Source: Fulvimarina sp039652615 (GTDB lineage: Bacteria > Pseudomonadota > Alphaproteobacteria > Rhizobiales > Rhizobiaceae). Taken from it: a stretch of DNA of 64,000 bases. The stretch covers positions 375,972-439,971 of the forward strand of contig NZ_JBDJAC010000002.1 of NCBI RefSeq assembly GCF_039652615.1, written 5' to 3'. Of this stretch, positions 50,943 through 58,836 are shown piece after piece (the stretch's first letter is position 1; each line of letters opens with the position of its first letter). The translations under genes were made by a program, and so were the position numbers. Under the pieces are notes generated by a model, which ran no database searches, had not been told where the DNA came from, and saw only the letters and a program-made list of their open reading frames with translations.

Positions 50943-51704
50943 TCATAAAGACCATACTAGCGGCAGCGGGGCCTCGCCTAGCGTTTCGAGCAGAGGAACA
51001 AGCCGTTTTCTTAAGCGAAAGCCGCTTTTTTCGACAAGCCGGACAACGAGCAGTCCGTCCATCAGGCTCGCGCCGCCCGCATCGCCCACGATACGCCGTG
51101 CAGCATCAAGCTGCGCCTCAGCGGTCTCGCCTTTCAGGAGAACGGTCGCAAAAGCGCGGGCACCGTCGAGCGCAGCGCGTTCGTCGATCAATTGCGAGCT
51201 CCGGCCGCAGAGGGAAAGATCGTCAGCGAAGACCAGCCGGCCGTCGACCCGGATACGCCAGCGATCGCGCAAGGCACCTGTCTCGATCCGCTCACCCATC
51301 ATCTCCCGCCCAAGGATGACGGGCTCGATCAGCATAAACCGCGACGTCGCGTCCGCCTCGACCTCCAGCGTTCGGCTGAGCCTGCCGCCGTCGAAAAGGA
51401 TCGTTTCCTGTGGGAGATAGGCGAGTGACGCGCCGGCGCCGATCCGAAGCGTGGTTTTGAGAACCGCATCGCCCCCGCAGGACCGGTAAACCCGTTCGCA
51501 GGCCTGGGTCGTCATCGTCGCGGCGGCATCAGCGCCAAGGGCAAGCTCGTAGGTGAGGCGGTCCCCACCCGTCAGGCCCCCCGACGTGTTGATGGCGATC
51601 GCCTCCGAACGTCCATCTCCATGGCGGGGAAAGCGGAGTTTGAGGCAACCCGCCTGATGAAGCGTGCGCAGCCTCGTGCGGTTGCCGGAAAGGCCGAGCT
51701 CCAC
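50943..51704 (-). CDS. ureD: Urease accessory protein UreD, start uncertain
   Basis: 253 residues counted from a GTG at 51704. Typical UreD segments: HQAGCLKLRFPR, INTSGGLTGGDRLTYELALG, ATMTTQACERVYRS, and LPQETILFDGGRLSR. UreD helps insert nickel into urease. The family normally has about 12-20 more residues, and the frame upstream of the GTG reads on in a family-like way (TRFQRAEGSVRVELGLSGN) to a TGA at 51768-51770 without any ATG, GTG or TTG. So either a rare ATC/ATT-type start is used, or the 5' end is damaged. ureA follows. Confidence 0.85.
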   Translation of the reverse strand: MELGLSGNRTRLRTLHQAGCLKLRFPRHGDGRSEAIAINTSGGLTGGDRLTYELALGADAAATMTTQACERVYRSCGGDAVLKTTLRIGAGASLAYLPQETILFDGGRLSRTLEVEADATSRFMLIEPVILGREMMGERIETGALRDRWRIRVDGRLVFADDLSLCGRSSQLIDERAALDGARAFATVLLKGETAEAQLDAARRIVGDAGGASLMDGLLVVRLVEKSGFRLRKRLVPLLETLGEAPLPLVWSL

Positions 51705-51848
51705 GCGGACCGAGCCCTCGGCCCTTTGGAAGCGCGTGCCGGCGGTCTCTTCTAGAACGGCGATGGATCAACGCTCCCTGTCGGTATCGAACAACCGGTC
51801 AGCGGATAGCATACCGGCCTGCCCATTGGGGAGCGATTTGTCAGTCCC

Positions 51849-52961
51849 TCATCCGCTGGCCTTTGCCAGCGCCTGACGTCGGGCTTCAAGAATGGCGGTA
51901 AAGGTCGTTTCGATGGCAGCGATCAGCGGTTCGGCGTTTTCTTCGCCCGCATGGGCAAGATAATCGAGGATCTCGATTTCTGAGAGTGCCTCAACGAGCG
52001 AGCGCCGCGCCAGTGCATCCGCGATCCGGGCGTCCTGACCGGTCAGAACCTGTCTCAGACCCGCAAGCCGGCGAAGTACGGGGCGATAGGTTTCAGTCCC
52101 CGCAGGCTCAGTCGAGACAAGTGCGAGATCGCCGCTGTTCAGGAAGCCTCCCTCGACGGCGGCAGCGAGCAGGCCGTCGATCGCCGCAAGCCGGTTCGCA
52201 TCTGTGTCAAGAGCGATCCGAAGCTCGGATTTGAGCGGCAGACCGGGGTCGATCTGCGGACCGTAAACCGGTTTATCCAAAGCTTCCCGCATCTTGCTCG
52301 AAACGGGCAACATGAGATCCAGGCCGTCGAAGCCACGACGCAGCGCGAAACTCGGATGAGTTTCCAGCGGCGATGCGATCACCGCGATCGGGCGGAAGTC
52401 AGGGGCATAGCGCGGCGCGGGCACCGGCCTCATTGCAATACGGGCCGGTTCGATGGCTTTGCGCGCCCGATCGGCCTGCGCTTCTCTCACCTCTTCCAGC
52501 GAGCGGCCTCCCCCTGTCGAAACCTGATCGACATAGGTGCGCAGCGTAGCGATATAATTTTCGACACCGCCGCACAGATAGGGCGAAGGCCCCTGCTCCA
52601 TGAAATCGGTAAGATCGGTGATGACGCGGTCGACGATCCAACGGCTGTTTGCGCTGGACACCCAGGTCGGTCGGCCCTTGCTCTTTGCGAGCTTGTTCGC
52701 GATGCGCAGGGCCTGAACTTCGTCCCCCCCGCGCCGCTGACCGGAGACGGCGAAGACAAGCCGTCCTGGCAGTCTCTCGTCCCCACCGCGCACCACGTCG
52801 CGCAAGGATCCGATGGTGGAAAAAGCCCTTGCGGGCTCCCCGCTCAAAGCGGCGTGGAATTCTTCTGCGCAACGCGCCGCCGATATGTCTTTGGCATGGG
52901 ACGTGCCTGCGACGAACGGACAACAAAGGGCGAGCACCAAAAGCGAAGGAAATCGAGACAT
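51849..52961 (-). CDS. Exported protein, unknown function
   Basis: 370 residues. Signal peptide (LLVLALCCPFVAGTSHA), then a mainly helical soluble protein with features FSTIGSLRDVVRGGDERLPG, YLCGGVENYIATLRTYVDQV and a C-terminal helix (IEATFTAILEARRQALAK-like). Two cysteines at residues about 31 and 135 may be bridged. I do not recognise the family. It begins 24 bases after the stop of the AsmA gene, so the two probably share a transcript and may work together in the envelope. Confidence 0.7.
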   Translation of the reverse strand: MSRFPSLLVLALCCPFVAGTSHAKDISAARCAEEFHAALSGEPARAFSTIGSLRDVVRGGDERLPGRLVFAVSGQRRGGDEVQALRIANKLAKSKGRPTWVSSANSRWIVDRVITDLTDFMEQGPSPYLCGGVENYIATLRTYVDQVSTGGGRSLEEVREAQADRARKAIEPARIAMRPVPAPRYAPDFRPIAVIASPLETHPSFALRRGFDGLDLMLPVSSKMREALDKPVYGPQIDPGLPLKSELRIALDTDANRLAAIDGLLAAAVEGGFLNSGDLALVSTEPAGTETYRPVLRRLAGLRQVLTGQDARIADALARRSLVEALSEIEILDYLAHAGEENAEPLIAAIETTFTAILEARRQALAKASG

Positions 52962-52985
52962 ACCGAAGTGAAACGCCCTGAGTCG

Positions 52986-54851
52986 TTACGGCGCCGAATC
53001 TCCGCTTTCGTTTCGGGGACGCTTTGGCGTTCCGGTGATGACGCGCGGGTCGGGCCAAGTTCCCTCGACCGTAAACGGAATTGGTTTCGGCTCGGTGAAC
53101 TCCTCGGCATTCACTCCGACCGAGGCTGTCTGGGGGAGCGTTTCCGACGTTCCCTCGAACCGCATTTTCCCGCTGCTCAGGAGCGCATCGCCTTGGGCTT
53201 CGAGATGGTAGTTTGCGTTGTTCATCGACCAGGACTCGATCGACAGCTTCGGGCCGAATGTCCGCATTTGGGCCCTCAGTGTTTCAAACGGGACGGAACC
53301 TCCGGTAAACCCGCTATAGATCGAATTGACGCCGGGTTCGGAGAACACCGACGGATCGAAGCCGCCGAGAACGCCTTTGCCCACATTGAGGGAAACCTCC
53401 GTCTGCGCGCGCGTCATGATCGTCCGCCAGTCCTTGGCCGGCGTCGTCAGGCTCGCGTGGAATTCACCCGAACCGGTCAGGTTTAGCAACGAACCCCCGA
53501 GGCTCGACGAGAGGCTCGCCAGATCGACACCGGTCGCGTTCAACTCGCCCTTGATCCTGGTCTCGGAGTTGTCGGAAAGAGCGAGCCTGCCAAAAGCCCG
53601 GCCGCCATAGAGCCGGGAATCCCCGAGTTCGAGCGAAACGTCGCCATCAGCGACAGCGAACACGGCAGCGATATCGGAGAAATCGAATTCGCCGAAGCGG
53701 GCCCGCTGCGCCGAGACGCGCAGGGCGATATCCGCCGATTGGGCGAATTTTGCTTCGATCGGACGGGTCAGACCGAACGGTCCCGACGGCATCGGGACGA
53801 TCGCTTCGGCGACCGGCGTCAGATCGAGGCTCTCGAAGGCTAGCGTGCCGTCGAGACGGTCTGCGTCGAGGTCGTATTCGACGGCACCGACACCGAGACT
53901 ATCGAGCATACGCAAGTTCGCGTTTCTGAAAGCGAGCATTCGGCCGCCGAGGCTCAAATCGCCGGTGAGGCTCATGGGGCCAAGCGAGGGAATCCGGAAG
54001 TCGGCGTTGGATAGCCAGGCAGCAGTCGTGGCAAAGGATTCGCCGCGACCTTCGAACCGTCCTGCGAGGCGGGTCGACGGGCCAAAATCCATTACACCGT
54101 CGAAATCGACACTTAGAGGCGGGGAGGAAAAGGCCAGGGAAACATCGCTCTGTCCGCCATCGCGAAGGCTGGATGTCGAATCGACACGCATGTCGATATC
54201 GGAGGGCTGACCGTTCCAGACGAAGCCACCGACCATCCGAAAAGCGCTTCGGCTTGAGGCCCGCGTGATCGTCAGATTGGCATTGCTGATGCCGGTCGGC
54301 CCGACTTCGCCCTCGCCGGATCGCCAGACCCCGTTGCGAATTTCAAGAATTTGTAGCTGATCAAGGCGGTCGATCGCCTTGCGCGAAAGATCTTCGAGGC
54401 CCGCAATCATCTGTGCAGCGCTCTGGCGCGGCGCTCGGGCGGTGTCGGTGACCGGTTTCAGCCCGAAGGTCGCGCCTTCGGCGTCGGCCTTGGCGGCCGC
54501 GGATCGTTCGCTCTCGGGATAATGTTCCGGGCGCACCAGAACGACACGCGCAATCTTTGGATGGCCGAACAGCGCATCGACAGGATCGAAATCGGCGACA
54601 ATCCGATCGATGGTGAAATCGCCCCCGTCGCCGATGGCGATCCGGTCCGCCACCAGACGGGTTCTCGGCAGGACGGAATAGCTCACGCGGCCGGATATCT
54701 CGACGGGCGCACCCGTCATGGCTTCCAGTCGCGTCACCAGTTCGCGGCGAGCATCATCGGATGTCAGGACCAGATGCGGCAGGACCATGACGGCTGCGAC
54801 AAGCAGCACCAGTGCGGACAGGCCCCAGATCAGAGTTCGCTTCAAACGCAT
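52986..54851 (-). CDS. AsmA family protein
   Basis: 621 residues. A short cytoplasmic end and one membrane helix (LIWGLSALVLLVAAVMVLPH) precede a long beta-rich periplasmic part. It has the AsmA pattern: RLEAMTGAPVEISGRVSYSV, DRIVADFDPVDALFGHPKIARVV near the start; LSSLGGSLLNLTGSGEFHAS and a C-terminal SGKMRFEGTSETLPQ. AsmA-like proteins bridge the periplasm for phospholipid transport. The ATG at 54851 fits the topology; an upstream start at 54914 would add 21 residues. The next gene downstream is the exported protein. Confidence 0.85.
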   Translation of the reverse strand: MRLKRTLIWGLSALVLLVAAVMVLPHLVLTSDDARRELVTRLEAMTGAPVEISGRVSYSVLPRTRLVADRIAIGDGGDFTIDRIVADFDPVDALFGHPKIARVVLVRPEHYPESERSAAAKADAEGATFGLKPVTDTARAPRQSAAQMIAGLEDLSRKAIDRLDQLQILEIRNGVWRSGEGEVGPTGISNANLTITRASSRSAFRMVGGFVWNGQPSDIDMRVDSTSSLRDGGQSDVSLAFSSPPLSVDFDGVMDFGPSTRLAGRFEGRGESFATTAAWLSNADFRIPSLGPMSLTGDLSLGGRMLAFRNANLRMLDSLGVGAVEYDLDADRLDGTLAFESLDLTPVAEAIVPMPSGPFGLTRPIEAKFAQSADIALRVSAQRARFGEFDFSDIAAVFAVADGDVSLELGDSRLYGGRAFGRLALSDNSETRIKGELNATGVDLASLSSSLGGSLLNLTGSGEFHASLTTPAKDWRTIMTRAQTEVSLNVGKGVLGGFDPSVFSEPGVNSIYSGFTGGSVPFETLRAQMRTFGPKLSIESWSMNNANYHLEAQGDALLSSGKMRFEGTSETLPQTASVGVNAEEFTEPKPIPFTVEGTWPDPRVITGTPKRPRNESGDSAP

Positions 54852-55189
54852 CCGGCGCGTGGTCTCCTTGATCGACTGTCTTTTCAATGCGGCCGAAGAG
54901 CAGTGGCTGATCAACTGCGCGCCTTGTCGGCAAGCACGTCATTCTGCCGCAACGTCACTACAACGAACCTGAATACGGGTCGATCGCATTCAGCGAAATG
55001 TCATGACCGTGTGCGTCGTTTGCGACAGCCTCGTGGCATGATCATGACCGAACCACCCGGGACGGTGGCGATAAGGCATTGAAAGCCATGAGCGGACAAG
55101 GTCTGAAGGCCCGTAGCGGCCAGTGCGATCGCGCTCCGCCTGCAATTCGGCTGGTGTCGCGGCGGCTTGTTCCGCTCGACAATGCTCTA

Positions 55190-55522
55190 TCAGCCCTCGA
55201 CGATCTCCAGATACCGCTCCGGCTCGCTCGTCTCGATCTCCACCAGCCAGAAATCGGGATCGAAGCGGGCCTCGCGCTCGAAGCGGGCCTTGAACGCGGC
55301 CTCGTCTGTCAGCGCCTCGCGAACGAAGGCGCGGGTGCCCGAGTCCTCGACAAGGCTCTGGAAGGCCGGCGCAAAGAGCGTGACCTGCCCCAGCCGGTCG
55401 CGCGTCACGATATAGATCGCGCCCGCCGCCTCAGCGCCCTTGCGCTCGACTGCGGCGAACCCGCCATCATTGAAGACGCGGCGAATGAGGTGGGAGACGA
55501 AGAGGTCGCTGGTGATCCGCAT
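55190..55522 (-). CDS. DUF1491 family protein
   Basis: 110 residues. Begins MRITSDLFVSHLIRRVFNDG and has GFAAVERKGAEAAGAIYIVT, DPDFWLVEIET and a C-terminal YLEIVE, matching DUF1491, a small soluble family of alphaproteobacteria of unknown role. GGAGG-like sequence precedes the ATG. It is separated by 54 bases from the peptidoglycan-binding gene on the same strand. Confidence 0.85.
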   Translation of the reverse strand: MRITSDLFVSHLIRRVFNDGGFAAVERKGAEAAGAIYIVTRDRLGQVTLFAPAFQSLVEDSGTRAFVREALTDEAAFKARFEREARFDPDFWLVEIETSEPERYLEIVEG

Positions 55523-55576
55523 GGCCTCCCTCTACCGACTGATGCAAAGGGACGCCAGCCACGGTTCGTCAGTCGA

Positions 55577-56407
55577 TCAGCCGGAAAAGGCGCCGACGCG
55601 GACGAGCTGTTTCAACAGATCGAGATCGGGCTCTCCAGTCACGTCCAGCCCTTCGACCTGCTCGAATTCGCGGATAGCCGCCTTCGTGCGCGCGCCGGGA
55701 ATGCCGTCCGCCTCGAGCGTTGCGAGATTGATCGCGGTGAGACCGGTCTGGATCTTGCGCACCAGATCCTGTTCGCTCAAGGATTCGGCTCGCTCGAACT
55801 CAATGATCGAGGACACCGGATCGACATCCTGGATCACACGGCTGCTGCGGCCGTCGGGTGTCTCGGCAATCTCGTATTCCTCGGCATCGGTCCAATCGAC
55901 AGGCTTGGACGATGGGCGTGGCGCCGCATGAGCGCCGACCGCCTTGACCTGTCGAAGGAGATCCGGAGACGGACGCCCGTCGACAGAAAGCCCGTTCTCG
56001 CGCTGGAAGCGTTCGATCGCCGCCTGCGTGCCGGGTCCGAACCGTCCGTCGACAGACCTCTGGTAATGGCCGGTCCGCGACAGTGCCTGCTGCAGTTCGG
56101 CAAGCAGAGGGTCCGATTCACTCGTCCTCTGATCGAGACTGGGCTCGGGCATGCCTCTGGTCGCGATCAACGGCGCGGGATGATGTTCCGACTGCGCAAA
56201 GAGCGCGTTGCCGGACACCCAGACGAAGAAAAGGCCGAACGCCGCCGTTCCCAGCGAAACGCCGGGATGGGTGCGCAGCTGATGCGCTCCCTTGATCAGA
56301 CCTGTCTTCGCTCCGCCGAGTACACGGCCCGTGACCCGGGCCATGCCGCTAGGCCGAGCGGCGCTGCGGGGCATGGGAGTTACCGGAGTTCTTCGAATGA
56401 CGGGCAT
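55577..56407 (-). CDS. Membrane-anchored protein with two peptidoglycan-binding domains
   Basis: 276 residues. A basic N-terminus, a membrane helix (GVSLGTAAFGLFFVWVSGNAL), then two PG_binding_1 domains: LQQALSRTGHYQRSVDGRFG with AIERFQRENGLSVDG, and IQTGLTAINLATLEADGIPG with AIREFEQVEGL. It likely binds cell wall in the periplasm. Its start lies inside the 3' end of the histidine kinase gene, overlapping by 59 bases; a later ATG (at codon 12) would still overlap. The overlap suggests the two are expressed together. Confidence 0.85.
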   Translation of the reverse strand: MPVIRRTPVTPMPRSAARPSGMARVTGRVLGGAKTGLIKGAHQLRTHPGVSLGTAAFGLFFVWVSGNALFAQSEHHPAPLIATRGMPEPSLDQRTSESDPLLAELQQALSRTGHYQRSVDGRFGPGTQAAIERFQRENGLSVDGRPSPDLLRQVKAVGAHAAPRPSSKPVDWTDAEEYEIAETPDGRSSRVIQDVDPVSSIIEFERAESLSEQDLVRKIQTGLTAINLATLEADGIPGARTKAAIREFEQVEGLDVTGEPDLDLLKQLVRVGAFSG

Positions 56408-57818
56408 GGTTCAACGCTACGATGTTTCTGTCTTCGATGGTTGCGGCCTGGCGAGGCACGAGCGGCATGTCGAGCATGACCTGCGTCCCCTCGCCTTCCG
56501 CACTTGTGATGGTCATGACCCCGCCGTGGAGTTCGCACATGCCACGGACATAGGCGAGACCGAGCCCGGTCCCCTCGTAACGGCGCGACATGCCGCAGGA
56601 GGCCTGGACAAAGGGCTTGCCGAGCTTGCCGATCTGATCGGCGGGAATACCGATGCCGGTGTCCGAAACGCTGAGCTTCAGGTCCCGTCCGGCTCTCTCC
56701 CATGAGAGCGTCACATGGCCGGCATCGGTGAACTTCACCGCGTTGGCCAGAAGGTTGACGAGCATGTGGTTGAGGGCGCGGCGGTCGCCGTGAATGGTGG
56801 TGCCGCCAGGCGGGCTCTCGATCTCGATCGCGATCCCCTTCTCATCGGCCTGGCAGCGCACCATGGCGCTTGCCTCCTCGACCACCTCATCGAGCAGGAA
56901 ATGCTCGCAATGCAGCTGATAGGCCCCCGCCTCGATCTTCGAGACGTCGAGGATATCGTTCACGACCGCGAGGAGATGACGCCCCGAGCTCTGGATCAGA
57001 CCGACATATTCGCGCTGCTTCTCTGACCCGAGCGCGCCGAACAGCTCGTTTTCGAGGATGCCCGAAAAGCCGATGATGGCGTTGAGCGGTGTGCGCAACT
57101 CATGGCTCACGGTCGCGAGCATCGCCTCGGACAGGCGGCCCGGTTCCGGCTCCGCCGGCTGGCCAGCCTTGTTGGGAACCTGTCCGATGACGGCGAGAAG
57201 ATTGGCATCGCCGTCGAGCGGGAGGATGTGGAACAGCCGGCTTTCCCGGTTGCGCATGCGAACCGTTACGGGCTTGGCCGAGCGCTCCCGCAACGCGGCC
57301 ATCGCGGTCGCGCGGCTTGGCGCATCGAGAAGATCGAAGACGACGGGCGGATCGGCGCGCGAAGCGAGGTCATCCATCAGGCCCTGCCCTGCCCGGTTGC
57401 AGTTCACGATGCAGCCGGCAGACGAGACGACGAAGGCCGAGGCCTCGAAGAGATCGGCAAGCGGCAGGGCGGCCATGCCCGTTGCGCTGGCAGATGGCGT
57501 CTCCATGCCAGCAAGACCATCACTCGGCGCATTTGAAGAGCCGAACAGGGAGGATGCGGCGACCGCGATACCCGCCAGGAAAAGCGGTGCCGCGACAATC
57601 GCCCCGCTCATATCGGCGGCGGCCATGACAGGCGTTGCGACGGAAGCCAGCAGCGCACCCGTCAAAAGGGCACCATTCCAGTGCCGCCGCTTGACGTGTG
57701 CAAACGGCTGGCGGGCCGGCGTGACGCCGTGCGGCTGAGTCGCACGTCCGGTCCACAAGCTGGAACCGGAGCCCGATCCCGTCGCTGCCTCGCTCGCAAA
57801 AAACACCATACACAACAC
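56349..57818 (-). CDS. Membrane-associated PAS sensor histidine kinase
   Basis: 489 residues. Two hydrophobic N-terminal segments (LLTGALLASVATPVMAAA and GAIVAAPLFLAGIAVAASSLFG) are followed by a PAS domain (about 120-225), HisKA with phosphoacceptor VSHELRTPLNAIIGFSGIL, and HATPase_c with NLLANAVKFTDAG, SDTGIGIPADQI and YEGTGLGLAYVRGMCE. All boxes are intact, so it should be active. It resembles the PleC/DivJ group of cell-cycle kinases in domain order, but I would not name it. No response regulator is adjacent. Its 3' end overlaps the peptidoglycan-binding gene. Confidence 0.85.
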   Translation of the reverse strand: MLCMVFFASEAATGSGSGSSLWTGRATQPHGVTPARQPFAHVKRRHWNGALLTGALLASVATPVMAAADMSGAIVAAPLFLAGIAVAASSLFGSSNAPSDGLAGMETPSASATGMAALPLADLFEASAFVVSSAGCIVNCNRAGQGLMDDLASRADPPVVFDLLDAPSRATAMAALRERSAKPVTVRMRNRESRLFHILPLDGDANLLAVIGQVPNKAGQPAEPEPGRLSEAMLATVSHELRTPLNAIIGFSGILENELFGALGSEKQREYVGLIQSSGRHLLAVVNDILDVSKIEAGAYQLHCEHFLLDEVVEEASAMVRCQADEKGIAIEIESPPGGTTIHGDRRALNHMLVNLLANAVKFTDAGHVTLSWERAGRDLKLSVSDTGIGIPADQIGKLGKPFVQASCGMSRRYEGTGLGLAYVRGMCELHGGVMTITSAEGEGTQVMLDMPLVPRQAATIEDRNIVALNHARHSKNSGNSHAPQRRSA

Positions 57819-57984
57819 TCTTCATGCCATTCGCGAGACGGGCGGGCCCGATGGGCGGGTTCCGTCTCACTTCGAGGAGAAGTTCGAATGGGAGAATGCC
57901 GGAGAGTTTTTAAGGAAGGCATAAACCGTACCGACCCTTATCGGTGGACGGTTCAAAAAAACGCGATGCCGCAAGCAGGTAGCG

Positions 57985-58836
57985 CTATCCGATCCTAAAC
58001 GGTCCATCACTGGCGAGAGGGTCCGGGCCCGCGAGGACACCGCGCTCGAACAGTTCGACCAGATGGGCGCGGACCGAGTAGCCCGCCGCAACCGCCAGCC
58101 CGCCTTCGACGCCCGGATAGTGGCGTTCAACGAGCTGAGCGATGGTAGCGGGAGCGTCGGTGAGGCTTGCGAGAATCATTTCCTCGCGTTGTCTTCGATG
58201 GGTGAGAAAATTGCGAACGAGCCGGCCCGGCCGTTCGATCGGGTCGCCATGACCCGGCAGATAGACGGTCTCCGCCCGTTCCATCAGCTTTTTCAGCGAA
58301 TCGCGATACTGGCGCATGGAGCCATCGGGCGGAATGACGACCGTCGTCGACCAACCCATCACGTGATCGCCGCTCAAGAGAAGGCCAAGGGCCGGAAGGG
58401 CAAAGGCAATATGGTCCGACGTATGACCGGGCGTTGCGACGACATCGATCCGCTGGCCGGCGAGATCGAGCGTTTCGCCGTCAACAAGAGCTCGGTCAGG
58501 ATGCAGCGCGGCGAAATCCACCGAATCCTGATAGGCGATCTCAGGCGATGGCGCCGCCAGCAGCGGCGCGTCGAAGTGCCTTCTGGCGCCATCAACCAGA
58601 CCGCTGTGATCGCTATGGCGATGGGTAAGAAGCAGGGCTTCGACCCGGCGCGACCCGACAGCCTTTGAAAGAGCGTCCAATTGGGCGCTGTCTTCTGGAC
58701 CCGGATCGACCAGGACGCAGGCTTCAGTGTTCCCGACCACATAGCTGTTGGTGCCCTTGAAGGTCATCGGGCCGGGATTGTCCGCCGTCACCCGAAGGAT
58801 GCCCTCCGGCAAGTCTTGCGCACGGTCGTCAGGCAT
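57985..58836 (-). CDS. Metallo-beta-lactamase-fold hydrolase
   Basis: 283 residues from the ATG at 58836. The metal motif is THRHSDHSGLVDGA (HxHxDH), with later ligands in TPGHTSDH, LLSGDHVMG and PGHGDPI, and a C-terminal winged-helix-like part (VERHYPGVEGGLAVAAGYSV). This layout is that of LACTB2-type hydrolases. The gene overlaps the end of cobN by eight bases, so it is likely translated from the same transcript as cobW-cobN. Its substrate is unknown; glyoxalase II-like or nuclease activities are possible. Confidence 0.85.
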   Translation of the reverse strand: MPDDRAQDLPEGILRVTADNPGPMTFKGTNSYVVGNTEACVLVDPGPEDSAQLDALSKAVGSRRVEALLLTHRHSDHSGLVDGARRHFDAPLLAAPSPEIAYQDSVDFAALHPDRALVDGETLDLAGQRIDVVATPGHTSDHIAFALPALGLLLSGDHVMGWSTTVVIPPDGSMRQYRDSLKKLMERAETVYLPGHGDPIERPGRLVRNFLTHRRQREEMILASLTDAPATIAQLVERHYPGVEGGLAVAAGYSVRAHLVELFERGVLAGPDPLASDGPFRIG

